A program made the position numbers and the translations under genes. DNA of 64,000 nt from Seriola aureovittata (Eukaryota > Chordata > Actinopteri > Carangiformes > Carangidae), in contig NC_079380.1 of the NCBI RefSeq assembly GCF_021018895.1, positions 4,998,236 to 5,062,235 on the forward strand, in the 5' to 3' direction. Shown in pieces: positions 38,670 through 51,575 of the stretch (position 1 is its first letter; every line of letters begins with the position of its first letter). The notes below the pieces were generated by a model that searched no databases, was not told where the DNA came from, and saw only the letters and a list, made by a program, of their open reading frames with translations.

Positions 38670-39025
38670 AAGCTTGTACTATGAAGCAGGATTTGGGGTT
38701 AGCCAGGTAACTCCAGGTTTAAGGGTTTTGACGATATCTTACCAGGGTGTATAGCCATGCTGACTTATGTTGCAAGGTTCTCGATAAGAAGTGTAAATTC
38801 ACCCGGCTACTGACCAATCAATTGGAAAATGCATCATCATTCGTTGAAGAGCTCGGTGTGCAGATCGTGAGGGTGTTTGGAGACCAGCAAAAAAACCCTT
38901 CTTGTTTTTTTGGTTTGTTTGGTTTTTTTTATGAGCGACCCTCATTCATACGCTGCAAACACCGCCGCTCTTATGGGAACATGCTCAGGGAAAACCTGGG
39001 TTGACTTACTGAGTTTAAAACCAAC
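38670..39025 (+). repeat. probable Harbinger-like MITE
   Basis: TACTATGAAGCAGGATTTGG, AGCCAGGTAACTCCAGGTTT at the left and GGGAAAACCTGGGTTGACTT at the right resemble the inverted GGTAACTC.AGGTTT ends of a teleost PIF/Harbinger-type element. The ends pair only in part. Confidence 0.45.
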
Positions 39026-39999
39026 GTCAAGTGATCGCTCATAGCATGACTATTGTTGTTGTCTCAGTGAAGCCAGATAATGAAAAGAAAACTTTCTCAT
39101 GCATCCATCTACTGCAAACTGACTCATACTTCACATGTTTCATTTCCTATGTTTTATTTGAAATTTTTCAGTTAATGTGGTCTCCTCCCCTCCCAGAGCT
39201 GGGATGTGACAATACAATATCTCACATTGTTCTGCAAGAAAATGCTCAGTCACTGAGAAATTATTGCTTATTCTCTAAAGTCCATCGTCTGAATGGAACA
39301 AGCGGAACTCTGCACTCACCACCCAGCTCAATATAAACAGAAGCACAAGAGAAGAAGACAAATCCCTGGTAACAGCATTCAGATCACTTTTTCTTTTTTT
39401 TTTTTTTTTAAGAGAATATAAACAGCGTAGCTTGCTGTTTGTGTCTACTGAATGAGAAATGTCAGCTCACAGTACAAAATGAATGAAACCAGTCAAATGT
39501 TTCTGAAAAGACAACGGATCCACAGGGAAGCCAATTGTTTCTGAGCTGGGGAAGTTTTCATTTATCATGAGGAAGAATCAGAGGGTGTGGGGAGGGGGGA
39601 GACGGGATGTGAGACTGTTTCTATTGAGGAGAAATGAATGGAGACTTTAGCTGAGGTAAGGGTTCCTGGCTGTGGTGATGAATTGGTGGAGGGTTATTAT
39701 CATCGTACAGTGTGGTGATATAATCTCAGTCTTTCCATAAATCCCCGGCTGTGTCCTTGGTTTAAATTTACTATATGCTACAAAACTTCTGGTATGTGTG
39801 TATGGGAGGTGAAAAGGGTCACAGAGGACAAGACACACATACATACAATCTTGAGTATTTACAAAGTGAGTGTTAACTGCAAAACAATATACAGTATAAG
39901 ACCTTTTTTTAAAAAAAAAAAAAAAGAAAAACAATGTGACAAGAGCTCTGAAAATGGTATTTGTGCTACAGAACAACAACATTTCCTGTCACTGTTTGA

Positions 40000-40190
40000 C
40001 AACTCAAGGTGCATGTCTCGTAAAAGCAGCAACCTCCGGGGCTGGGAGTTATACAGTCAGGCACTGCCAATATGGCGATGGTGGAGCAGCCCACTCTGAG
40101 CTTCAAAACCGCTCTTCAGAAACTTATTGGTGATGTTACTAAGGCTACTCCCATCTTTATTTACATTCTAAGGTGTTGTATCATCATTCC
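40000..40190 (+). repeat. teleost interspersed repeat (GCCAATATGGCGATGGTGGA type)
   Basis: GGCACTGCCAATATGGCGAT, then CTTCAAAACCGCTCTTCAGA and GGTGATGTTACTAAGGCTAC match a repeat widely seen in percomorph introns. The start-codon-like ATGGCGATGGTGGAGC at 40072 is part of the repeat, not a gene start. Confidence 0.6.
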
Positions 40191-40292
40191 TGTTCCAAAA
40201 CTGACCAATTTTAATGCTCTAGGGAAAAATTATCAATATTTTCCAGGCAATTTATCAGTATGTTACAGTCACAATTTTACTATAACATAAAG

Positions 40293-40327
40293 CGTGTGTG
40301 TGTGTGTGTGTGTGTGCGTGCGTGTGT
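40293..40327. repeat. (GT)n microsatellite with CG interruptions
   Basis: GT repeats with two GC/CG variants near the 3' end. Confidence 0.93.
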
Positions 40328-41694
40328 CTCAATCCTTGTGTACTGTCTCAACTTTTTGGTCATAAGATAAAACCTCAGAAACTTCACTGTGAAACGGGAG
40401 AGATCATTTATCATTACGCTCTTTGGTTGTCTCTAAAGCCCTGTAGTAATCTCTTTTTTGTCTGACAACAGCATCGAATCGCAGCCTTTTATTTTGAAAT
40501 GGTGTGTCAGATCAAATTTGCAAACACCTTTAAGCACAGTTGTGTTTGTGCAGCAGTGGAGAGACTGATCCAGAATGTGTGGACACGCCACTCCACAATG
40601 AATGGAATGAAATATTTATGTGTGTGAATACTCAGGACGTTATAAAGAGCAGATATCTAAAACCCTGTCAGTGGGAAGGGGCTGAGGCCTTAATTATCTC
40701 AGGACTTATTCTTAAAATCAACCTTTTTCCACGTATGTCGCTGTTTTAAGGAGATAAAACAAATCTGTCTTTGTCTGCCTACCTTCCCCCGAGGGGGCTG
40801 TGTTTATCTCCTCACAGCATCTCCACACAGAAGCCTCTGCAGAGTGTGATTATCCTTTTTTCTTCTCTGCTCAGCAGTAAAGAAATGTTGTCACTTTCTC
40901 TCCCTGGCTTTACCGGCTGCTCACTTCAACGCTGATTAGCATTTGTGAGACAGAAAAAGGGGGAAATTCTCCCATTCCTCATCTGGAGAGCTTTATTACT
41001 GAAGGACAGCTTTTCATTGTGATTCATCAAAACGGAGGAATTGAAGATCACAGCCCTCTTATTTCAGAGATGTTCCAACTTAGAACAACAAGGACACAGT
41101 ATGATGAAGCATGGGTTTTTTTTTTTTCCTCGTTCTCCCTCGGTTCTCCTCCCATTACAGGTGCGAGGCGACGTGGAGAGCAAGGGAAGCCTGTCTGAAG
41201 CATGACTGCGGCAGGACTGCACGCTGGTCTGCAGGGAAATCAAAGCTGCGGAGGTGGGCGAGGAAACTCGAGGCCAGTGAGCTCGAAAATGTTGAGATTT
41301 GACATGAAGAGATGTGTGGATTCGGACCAGCAGGGGTAACTGGAGGTCTTTGACAATGTGCTGAAGGAAAAATGGTTACATTAGCCTGTTGGCACTGATG
41401 GTACCAGCGGGGTCTCGTCTTAAGATTAGTATATGTGATTTTTAGAGTGTTTTCATGTTGCATGTGAAGGCCCTAAACCAGACCATCAAAAAATAAAAAA
41501 ATATTATTTTATTTGTACGTGTAAAAATTGTCTCTAAACTGGTTTCATCAGTTACTGAATGGGTTAAGGCCTTTGTGTTACTGTTCTGTTAGACCCCAAG
41601 TCAGTATAAAAGAGAAATGAATATGAGGAGACAATTTGATCAGCATATTAAAACACTGATAAGAAATAAATTCCCGTGACTAAAACTGCCCAAA

Positions 41695-42190
41695 AAGAGA
41701 AGTTATAGTCCCAAACTTCTCCCTATCAACACACAAAAAGAGCAGGAAAAGGAAAGTAAGAAAAATTGCAGCTCTTGACAAAGATTAGTGATTTCAGGAC
41801 ACAAATGTGGACAAGAACAAAAGTGAATTGAATAACCAAAATCACTTACAAAAACTGTCCAGAAAGCAAAACTCAGAATCTCCAAATGGGGGGCAAAACT
41901 CAGGGGCATCAAGAAACATCAGGAAAACTCCACGAAGGCAAACATTAGCAAAACAGACAAACTATTTAGACAATCACAGAGGCTAAATACAGACAAGGGG
42001 AGCAGGTAGCAAGACACAGGTGTAACACATTAGGGCAGGGCAAACAATTACATTGGAGGGAAAACACAAGACAAAGACAGGAAGTAAAACAACAGTGGAC
42101 ACACAAGGAAACCTACTTTGAAATTAAACAGGAAATGAACAAATGTCCAAAAGTCAAAAAACAGTCAAAACCAGGGGCAGAACATGACAG
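41695..42190 (-). repeat. TGTCA...TGACA-type interspersed repeat, copy 4
   Basis: On the minus strand it opens CTGTCATGTTCTGCCCCTGG and carries TGCCCTGCCCTAATGTGTTA, shared with copy 1, then ACCTGCTCCCCTTGTCTGTA. The far end near 41700 is uncertain. Confidence 0.62.
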
Positions 42191-42939
42191 AAATGAGAAA
42201 CTAATTAACTGAAATTTAACAGCTTCACCACTTTTCTGACCTTAACCCAACGACGGCAACAGCAACATTCAAGCAAGTCATTCCTGAACAAACAGGCCAC
42301 AGTACATACATACTGTAAATAACACCAGATGGCCTGTGATTGGCTGCACGTCCCCAGATTCACAAGCCGATAGCACACGGGAGGATGAGGAACTAGAGCT
42401 GAGGAGCAACACAACACACATGAGCACATTTTAGTTACTCATTCACCTGTAATGTCCAAGCTTCTCTACATGTTTACTCAGTGTTTAGCATCACGGATGT
42501 TTGCGTCATAAATTGTGTGGTGGGACATTAATATAGCCTCCAGTACAACACTGGATCTTACACATTTTACTTACTCAGAATACAGAGGCATAGAAACAGA
42601 GAATTCCTCCCATATGCCTCATTATCATCTGAGAAAACACAAGACTCAAGTGTTTCCTAATGAGTACAACAGAAAACCAGTTCAGCCATTTGTCAAGATA
42701 ATAACACACAATGAACAAGCAGACGCTGTTGTGACAAATGTGTCACTAAGAATTCACCTTGGTTAACGCCGATGGCAAAAATTTGTTGTTCGCCAAGTTG
42801 TTAAATATAAGGTTTTATATTTTCTCACTTTAAAGCTCCTAAAGTTTCACAGAGTTTGATTTAAACCAGCTTCAGACTGGACTCTCCGCCTTCTTTAGTC
42901 CTGGTTTAGCTCTAATCTTCCCTCAGGAAATCTCTTTTT

Positions 42940-43350
42940 AACTCAAAACTTCCATAAATGTATTGCTGTGTCTCAATTCACATACTTCTATTAGTACACT
43001 GACATGTAGTACACTGTGTACACTACGTCTACTCACTGATGTAGTGTGGGAATCTCTCAAATCAAACACTCCTGTTGTGCACTTACCAGAAATGATGATC
43101 ACAACATCCGCCAGCTGCTCATCCTGTATGTGTTCTTCGCCATCTGCGCCGATGACGTCTCCTCCTTTCTCAATCGTCATTTTCACAAGTTTAAAAACAC
43201 GTTGGTGGTCTCTCCCCTTCTGCCACAAAGCCAAGATGGCAACTGCTGAGTTTCCAGCATTTTACACTCAACTTTCTGACCATTTGAGAGCAACATCTGG
43301 GTCCTTGAAGAGATCTGCATGTTTAACGCACTCAAAATAGCAATATAAAT
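42940..43350 (+). repeat. possible non-autonomous DNA element
   Basis: GTGTCTCAATTCACATACTT, TAGTACACTGTGTACACTAC and CAAGATGGCAACTGCTGAGT are typical of fish repeats that carry runs of short palindromic GTACAC motifs. No inverted ends were identified. Two open frames here (42938-43234 minus, 42963-43340 plus) have no protein character. Confidence 0.35.
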
Positions 43351-43428
43351 AAAATGGCAAGTAGTTTTTGAGTTAAATTGGTTAACACGGTCACTTTAGA
43401 CTGAAACTGATGTTTCAGCACAGACTCT

Positions 43429-43930
43429 TAAAGGTCCCATATTGTATAACGCGAGATGTCCATGTCTTTTTTAATTATAGGTCAGGTCTAGGTTCTATAT
43501 TAATCCTGTGAAAGTATCAAAGTGCTCAGTTCACAGAGAAATGCACACAGCCTGTATTCAGAAACTGAGCCTTAAAACCAGCCGTCAGGACTTCTGTAAC
43601 TTTGTGATGTCACAGCAAAGCAGTCACCGCTCTCAGCCATGCCCCAATCCCCGCCCACCTGGACCCACCACCCAACTTTGCAGGATTTGGTTTCTCTGAG
43701 TGTTTACCTGAAATCTGATATATATATTTTTTTGGATCACTCAGAAAACAGTCAGCCAATCAGAAGAGAGGCTCAGAGCGTCCTCTCTTCTGATTGGCTC
43801 ACTGACCTGTTGAGCTCCAGAGAGAAGCCTAAGAGAGATGTAAAACTACGCTGAGATGGTTTTTGGTTCTTAAAACCACAAATATATCTTCTTATGGATC
43901 AAAACTTCAAATAACTTTTTAAATAACACT
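43429..43930 (+). mobile_element. truncated TTAAAGGTCCCATATTGT-type MITE
   Basis: The left end TTAAAGGTCCCATATTGTAT, then TCCATGTCTTTTTTAATTAT, GAAAGTATCAAAGTGCTCA and CAGAAACTGAGCCTTAAAACC follow a teleost non-autonomous element that normally ends GATATGGGACCTTTAA. That right end is not found downstream. A perfect hairpin (43754-43799) sits in its middle. Confidence 0.72.
43754..43799. repeat. perfect 18-bp inverted repeat with opposed CCAAT boxes
   Basis: AGCCAATCAGAAGAGAGG (43754-43771) and its exact reverse complement (43782-43799) flank a 10-nt loop; the flanks CAGTC and CACTG extend it with one mismatch. Each arm carries CCAAT. Confidence 0.9.
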
Positions 43931-46643
43931 TTTTAAAACATTTTCAGCTATTAAGTTTTCTTAAGTTCTTATCTGTTGTATACGGAAGAGACATCTTGCC
44001 TCATCATAGCAGGAACAGGTGGAACTAATGACATCAGTGAGAGCAGTGCAGCTTGTACATGCAGGTACAGTAGATCCACCAGGAGAAAGCAACCACAATG
44101 CTGAATAGAGAGAGTGAATGGCAGAAGAAAGTGATTTGGAGCAGCAGCTGGGGAATCTGTGGACACAGTTTAAGTGTTTCAGAGAAGCTGTAACACGAGA
44201 CCAAGAGTCTCTAGCATCTGCAGTGGAGCCACTTTGTCAGCTAAAATAAAGGCACATACAAACATTCATCCTTTTCTATGTTCTCATAGAGCTGCAAACC
44301 ACCAACACAAAATAGTGTTTTCTGCCTTATAATGGGAAGAGTTTGTACTGATGGGATCTGAAGAGAATTGTCTTCAGATTGGAGTTGGGCCTTTACAGCT
44401 TTGCCTCCTGTGTCACCTCCTCCTCCTCCTCCAACCTGATTGTAGAAACCTGTGTCAAAGCTCAGTGTCCAGTGAGTTTGAGAGGAGAGATGGGCCTGAT
44501 TGTTTTTGTTCATATTCATCTTGTATAACTCCAGGAATGGATGCCGCTTGGCTGTACTGAGTGCAGGGACACAGACAAACACTGTATGATTCACATTAAA
44601 AACTACAATAATAACTTTTCCCAGTTCGTTTCTAAACCCCTCCCTACAGTATCCCCTGCCCCCTCTTGCTTTTACCCCCTCCATGCCACCGCATTTTCCC
44701 ACATATCCCACTGCAGCTTCAGTCATCTCGGAAAGCCAACGTGCACAATTATATACCCTCTAAATGAAATGCAGTCATTGTTACACTTATCAATTACACC
44801 TGCGCTCTTCCTGCTGAGCCAAATCAACACGTCTGCTGCAGAACAAGCTCCATTCTCACACGACGTGCTTTTCTCTCTGCAGATGTATTCTGTGCGGGAA
44901 AAGGACGGGCTAGACGTCTCTGTTCAGAACACCTGGATCCACTGTAGAATGACTGAATGTTTTGATGAGCAATTTTGCCATTATTCTACTCCTGTCTGAT
45001 TTCAGTTCATGGACATACATCCACAATGCTCCCAGTTAATTGCTACAAGCCAGTCGGCAGTCAGGCGCTGGCAGCTGCGTGCAGCAGTGTCTTCATCCAG
45101 GCTGTGAAAGGGTCCTAAAGCAAATGGGAGATTTGCAACTAAATGCATCTTTTGTGCATTGCTCAGAGTACATTCACCTTAAGTTTCTACAGGCAGCCAC
45201 GAAAGCTCATTTGTAGGAAAGTTGCTATTCCCCCCCACCACCACCCCAAACCCCACCCCCACCTCACCCCACCAGTGTGGAATATCTATACAGCTCAGCT
45301 CAAAGCCAACAGGGTGTGAAGAAGTTGTCACACATGATGCTACGACCTTCACACATACACAAACACTCAGATCCCCTGATTCCTCACTGATTTTCCTGCA
45401 GTCCATCTCTCTGCAGGAGCTCTCCAGATAGATTACTTTGCCCAATTATTCCAACTACAAAAAAAAACAACAAAAAAAAACACTCAATGCTGTTTTGTGT
45501 CCACATGGATTTGTCTCTTTTTAATCTTGGCTGCAGGGACAAACAGTTAAGGTTAAGATACACATTTAAAATACTGTAGTGATGTGAGACTTACTGCTAC
45601 AGACATAATCCATTATAAATGATACAGACCACAATTCTGAGGTCCTGGTGCTTTACTTGAGTATTTCTGCTACTATATATTTCAAATATTATCTTTTTAC
45701 AACAAGATATTTATCTGATAACGTTAAGTAGTTTGCAGATTCTGATTGATAAAATAAAATATGATCAACAAATAAATTACAATGTATTTTTATTGAGCCA
45801 GGAGCCAGGAAGAGAATTCACAAGCTACCAGCAGCATATAAAATAAGTAAAAGCAGCCCGCCTCTAACAGCTGCAACATTAAAACGCATCAATAATCCTA
45901 TTATATACGATACATTACTCTGAAATAGGCATTTCTGCATAATGAGTGATTTTACTTTTGGTACTTTAAGTATATTTTGATATTTTTGCAATTTTAGGCT
46001 CATTTTAAATAAAAAAAACTTCGAAATACATGACTTTAACTAATAACAGCATTTCTTAAAGGCATTTTTGCCTTTAAGTCACTAGTTGGTCCTGATCCCT
46101 CAGTTCTGATGCTGCACCAGAAAGACCAACAAGCTACTTCCTGGTTTGAGGTGCAGGTTATTTAAATATCCAGTGTAAGTTCACTTGTAAATACCTAGAA
46201 ATACCAATACAGGAGCATTATTAAAAAGGAAAACAATCAAAATTGGAGTTACAAGGTTTTCTTGCAACAACGGCCATGTTATAGGAATGAGTCATCGTGG
46301 CCTGATTCAGGCTTAAATGACATTTCACAGCACTTTTTATGAATTACTGCACGACTGTGGCCAAGAGGTCAGAGACAGTTTTAAAACAGACGTCAGTGTT
46401 CAACACTCATTATTGTGTCAGTGGTTCAATAAATGGATCATCAGAGAGATTTATGTCATGTGTGTGATTTTTGTTGTGATGTACTTTAATTTTTATATCA
46501 GTTAATGTGCTTTAACGGGATGAAAATGTCAGAGCTGTAAAGTCTGCAGCGAATAATACTGCGAACCGCTAAAATAAAAGTCTGAGTTAATGAGGGGTGT
46601 AAAATCTGTTGAAAATGGGGTTTTCAACAGCTCAGTGCCAAAA

Positions 46644-46680
46644 ATATAATATAATATAATATAATATAATATAATGTAAT
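46644..46680. repeat. (ATAAT)n pentanucleotide repeat
   Basis: About seven ATAAT units, the last with a G variant. Confidence 0.94.
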
Positions 46681-48058
46681 GATCACTTATATCCTGTTAA
46701 ATATTCCTGTCCTGACAGGAGTGGCCTCTTCTCCTCCATCTGCAGGGCAGGAGTACTCTCTGATGGTTTCATCATTAAGTTAAAAGAAGTTAAAGTGCAT
46801 CTTCAAATTAAAAGTTTACATGTTGTTTTTGTATCACATAGAATAAAAGCAGCAGTCATCTTTTCAAACACTTGAAACGTAAAGCGGTGCTTCACCTTCA
46901 TGCCACTTCCTTGGTGATGCGTATGAGGCTGTTACATCCGCTTCTTTGTCATTTTCTCCAATATTACACGCTGTCCTACGATGCAGGACATTTTTTTTAA
47001 GCTGAAATTCATCAGTATTCCCCACAGCATAAGCTACAAACCACATCCGTGTCAGTCACCAGCTCTCAGACACTAAACTGAGCGAGTCTGGAGCAGCAGC
47101 TACGATGTTTTCCTCCATGAACAAAGCATCAAAAAAAAAAAAAAAAGCTTGACCCAAAAAAAGCTGCTTCATAATCCTCAGCTTGAGTGATATTTTGAGG
47201 AGAATCTCCCTGATCCACACAAACTCTCATGGGAACTTTATTTCAGAAGTTAGGAATAATGCATGTAAGGCATCTCTTTGCTCTTTTCACTGCAGGCTCC
47301 TCTGTGAGTCTTTATCTGAATCATCAAAAAAAATAAAACAAACAGAAGAAAAATGAAAAATCAATGTTAGTTTATTCAGCTCAACGCGTTTAAAACAAGG
47401 ATTTTCAGAGCCCCCTCCAGCAGGTGTGTGGTGGTTTGTGTGGCGGCCACTTGTGAATATCAGAGCGGCCGATTTGTTTTCTTGGCTGAGGGAGGATCTT
47501 TACTTTATTCACATGCAGGGCCAGGTGAGTGCCAGTGTTTTCCTCCCGGCCTCCTGATGTTCCTCTCTTTTAATGCAGAGCAGCCATGCTGAGGAGGAGG
47601 GAGGTGGGTGGTGGTGGTAGTGGCGGGGGGGGGGCTAACCCAGGCAGAACTACATGGAATATTAATGCCCTGTGTCGCACCACCTCTCCTTTCCCAGCAC
47701 AAAAGCTGCTTCGAAAAGCCATTTGCAGAGTATCTAAAAGTTATCAGAGGTCTGCCTTGGATCTCTGGTTTCAGTTTTGTCAGTCTTTTTCATGCTTGTG
47801 TGCAGAGGGGGGGGGGGCTCTGGATTTGTCCCCTTTGGCTTTAGAGTGCTTTACAGCCGATGGATAAAGGTGCCTGTGCGGTCTGAATGAAGATCTAGAT
47901 GTGAGGTGACAGCTGACGGACAGTAATGCAGGAATAGCCGGTCAGATCAGCGGGGAGCGATCGTCTGCCCACAATTACCGACCTGTCCGTGTGACAGTGC
48001 TGCGCCTGGCCATGAGTGTGACCTCCAATCTGTGAGGCTCCGGGGCCCCAGTGCCTCC

Positions 48059-48084
48059 TTTTTTTTTTTTTTTTTTTTTTTTTT
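48059..48084. repeat. T26 homopolymer
   Basis: Twenty-six consecutive T, directly after a GC-rich stretch (GGGGCCCCAGTGCC). Confidence 0.95.
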
Positions 48085-49102
48085 CTCCACACAAGTCCCC
48101 TCAGATTACCTCACACTTTGATTCCTGCCAGAGCAGAATGGGGCTGCTCTCTGAATCAGCAGCCAGGCAGAAAATGTGAAGAGAGGCGAGCAAGCTGCAT
48201 AATTGACTTTGGATTGAAGCGGAGGATTCAGGTGGAGGAGGTGTATCTGATTAGTTGCGTCCCGCTCTGTTCAGATCTGTCTGCCTTCATTCCACACCGA
48301 ATAAACAATGACAAACATGAATAACGAAGGTGCCTGTTAGTTTGATGATGTTATATTTTAATGACTTCCCCTCTCATCCGCAGTTATTTTTGGTCCTCAG
48401 TGTAAGAACTACAGAAGGGGGCAGGAAAGTTTCTTCTTTCCTTAATTTTAAAAAGAATCCCTCGGGGGACAAAACCGTATTCATGAATATCTGCAACAGA
48501 AGAAACAGTATGACGCCTGATGTCGTGTGAATGTTGTTTTATATTTCCACATGTAAGAAAACATGTTGTGTTACATGTTGGAAACATGTAAATCAACAAA
48601 ACACATCCAGGTTCCAGGTCCATCGCTTTTTTTGGGTTCCCCTGGAAACACTTCCTTTGTCGTTTGTGCTATTTTTAGCATGTGTTGTCAAATTAATGTT
48701 TTCCTAAGTTGCATTGCGTTGAACCCTCTCAGCCACCGTACGTTTCAGCAGCCTGTGAACCAAAAGTCATATCTTCTCATTCACCTATACTGATATCTAG
48801 CCATGGCCTCCACCCAGTACAGTAGAAACCAGTGGAACTAATAAAAAAAAAAAACACAGATGCGTTCAGTCGTCTACATGTAGGACTGAATCATCCGTGT
48901 TACTGACTGAATCAGTAGCTTGTTGGAGAGGAGCTCTACTCACAGGAAACTGAGAGACTCATAGTCGGTTAGCTGTGATGTGATGTACAATATGTTGATT
49001 CTTGGTTAAAAACTGCAAAATCCACACAAACTATCATGATGTGACATCTCTGCAGACAGGTGGCTGCTGAACCACCGGGTCTTGTTTTGTACCGCACTGA
49101 AC

Positions 49103-49332
49103 TGTGGCTCAGGAAATAGAGCAGGTCGTCCGCCAATCAGAAAGTCGATGGTTTGATTCCTGTCTCCTCCTGTCTGCATTTCATGCACTGAACCCCAAAT
49201 TGCCGCACCAATTGTACGGTAGAGAAGTGTTATATGTGTCGGGGAAAAGCACTGTATGAATGCATGTGTTAATGGGTGAATGTGGCTTGTAGTGTAAAGC
49301 ACTTTGAGAGTGTTATGTATAGTCCATTTTAC
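49103..49332 (+). mobile_element. tRNA-derived SINE, degenerate
   Basis: The head GTGGCTCAGGAAATAGAGC resembles a pol III A box, and GGTTTGATTCC (49150-49160) is a near-consensus B box (GGTTCGANTCC). The tail holds CTGAACCCCAAATTG, TGTTAATGGGTGAATGTG and TGTAAAGCACTTTGAGAG, typical of fish tRNA-SINEs with an L2-like 3' end. It is not a functional tRNA: no foldable acceptor or T stem. Confidence 0.8.
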
Positions 49333-50413
49333 CAGTGAACAAAACGGTGCAAACCAGCAACTGACTGGCTTATCCAGAGTGACTGGGACATTTTCTGGGA
49401 AGAAACATTGGTGATGAAATTTTTTCAATTAAATAAACTTTTTAGTTCCACAAACAAAATTCCATTCATCTCCATTGCACTGAGGTGCAAACAGATACCT
49501 CAAAACCTGTAGACAAATGGAAACAAATATTTTTGTAATATCCGGTGAAGCAAGTAGTCGACCATCCAGAGCTGCAGTTTAAAAACAGCTTCAAGCATTC
49601 AACGTAAAGTCTGTGGCTCGCTGAAGATACACGGGACAAACTTCTGACGGATCAAAATCATTGGCAAAGGAACAACTAATGAGTCAGGGAAGGAAGAACT
49701 GTGGGCACTTTCTCCCAATCTGAGTTCTGGTCTCACATGGCCACCATTGCAGGGGGAACCTTTCATGCCAAAAGGCTTCATTAGTCACCAGCAGACTCAA
49801 CACTAACAAGGGGGAGAAAAAAAAAAAGGCCTTGATGATCTGGATCTTCGTCAGTGACGATAATGAAGTGAAGTGTTAAAATCTGGGAACATGGTGACCG
49901 ACGACCAGAGGAGGAGAGGAGGTTTCAAAACAATCCCCCCGGTTAGAGGAGACAACCAAGGCAGACATTTAACTAATGACACAAGCTGTAAATGATAACA
50001 GGTTGCAGACCAACTTTCTGGTTCAGGTTTGACTCCTTTTACCTCCAGATAAAGTGGTTTAGATCATCTGGATAAACACTTTTCTTGTCTGTACAGCAGT
50101 GTTAGCACAATCAATAGAAATTATGGCTAAATCCACAAGAATTGCAATCTAGAGGCCATTTTGAAATGGGTTCACACCAGCCATGACGCCCATCCACATG
50201 TTGATGTCCCGAGTACTCAGTAGTCATTACTACATCGCAGTTCTTATGGGTCTCACACCTGTAAAGTTTCGTGACTGTATTTTTGCGTTTGTGGCGTTGA
50301 TGAAATCTGTTCACAGACATAAGCACCTGCCCAAGTGCTCAAAAGCTCCTCTGTGGTAGTTCCCGCTACAGTAGGTGTCTCCAGGACCAACACAGACACA
50401 TAAACATAAACAT

Positions 50414-50465
<52 letters not shown>

Positions 50466-51575
50466 ATGCTTTACTTTAAGTCTTAGCATGCTTGACCCCA
50501 AAAATACACTTAAAAAAAGCAGGCCAGTGGACCCTGGGGTGGTTTTCCTTAAATGCAGCGTGATAAATACATTTGAATTGTGCCTTCAATATTCATTTGC
50601 AGCGGTCCACCGCTGGTCAAGTGATGATTAGGTCTATCAATCCACCATTCTGACTCTGCAATGCGTATGTCAAAACCCATTTCTGCTCCCTTCCTGCTTA
50701 TCATCCATGCCTTCTCTGATAGAAGCGGCCTCGGCGGCGGCAAAGAGCCCCCCTAAATGGACTCCAGGCTCAGGAGCAATGCATCTTCATCTCGCTGCTT
50801 CACACTCCAGAAAATAGGCTAATCGCCGGCCCACCGCTCAGCCCACTAATCTCTGAAAACTCACATTTACTTCAGAGTTCTGGCACCTGTCTTATCTGGG
50901 GGGGGGGGGGTCCTCTCAGTCAGTTCAACATTTGGCCTTGAATTAGAGGAGAACCAAGGCTGACCATTGAACAGGGGGCTGAAAATCCAAATGCAAGTGA
51001 AGTGCCGGAAAACAAGGCGGTGATAAATGTTTTCTCTAAGCGCTACTTCCTCTCCTATAATTGAAAGGTCAAGCCTCTGAAATCAAAGTGCATTCACACC
51101 TGCAGACTGTATGTGGATGAAACCTGTCATGTGTCAAATACAAAAGGGCTATACGTATAGAAACCAATCCACGTCTAAGAGGCTTCCCATCCTCAGCAAA
51201 TGAGGCAAAATCCTCAGAATCTCCTCATTGTTTTAACGATACACCTGAACCCTATCATGTTGCTATGAGCAGAGGAGATTCCTGCAGCCACCGCTCCCTC
51301 CGGTGGCATGGGATAATAAATGACTCCTCATGAGCGTATTACCATGATGGCTGATTTTTTTTTTTTTTTTTTTAAACTTCAGGCCTCAGTAACTGGTTGG
51401 TTTGAACACTGATGGCTCACTGAAGCCCCCATGTGGACGGAAGTGGAACTTTTCACCATCACAGTGTTCTTGAGTCTCTGCTGCCTTCCTTCCATTTTTA
51501 TACATTTCAAATGTAAGTGATTACCAACCAGAAGTGCCAGGGGGTTGTATGTGGAAATGTTGTGAAGTAGCTCAG
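49333..51575. other. no gene recognised; possible conserved non-coding stretch at 50560-50900
   Basis: 50560-50900 is repeat-free, with GTGATGATTAGGTCTATCAA and AATAGGCTAATCGCCGGCCC, and ends at a G13 run. No open frame fits an exon. Confidence 0.35.
50416..50463. repeat. (CA)n microsatellite
   Basis: A CA run of about 48 bp, preceded by ACATAA repeats from 50397. Confidence 0.96.

Larger units (their letters stand above)
43931..49102. other. no gene recognised; possible conserved non-coding stretch at 47870-48058
   Basis: Frames of 161 (44241-44726, minus) and 152 codons (44541-44999, plus) overlap each other antisense and have no domain. 47870-48058 is GC-rich, non-repetitive and interrupted by stops; it could be a regulatory element. 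The rest is AT-rich with simple repeats. Confidence 0.4.

Noticed and set aside
40072..40290. Start-like ATGGCGATGGTGGAGC with a 72-codon frame
   Set aside because: This is part of an interspersed repeat known from many fish introns.
44241..44999. Overlapping antisense frames of 161 and 152 codons
   Set aside because: They overlap on opposite strands, lack any domain, and carry simple-sequence runs (poly-Gly from a CCT repeat).
49103..49175. Possible tRNA gene
   Set aside because: The A and B boxes belong to a SINE with a teleost SINE tail; the cloverleaf is not complete.
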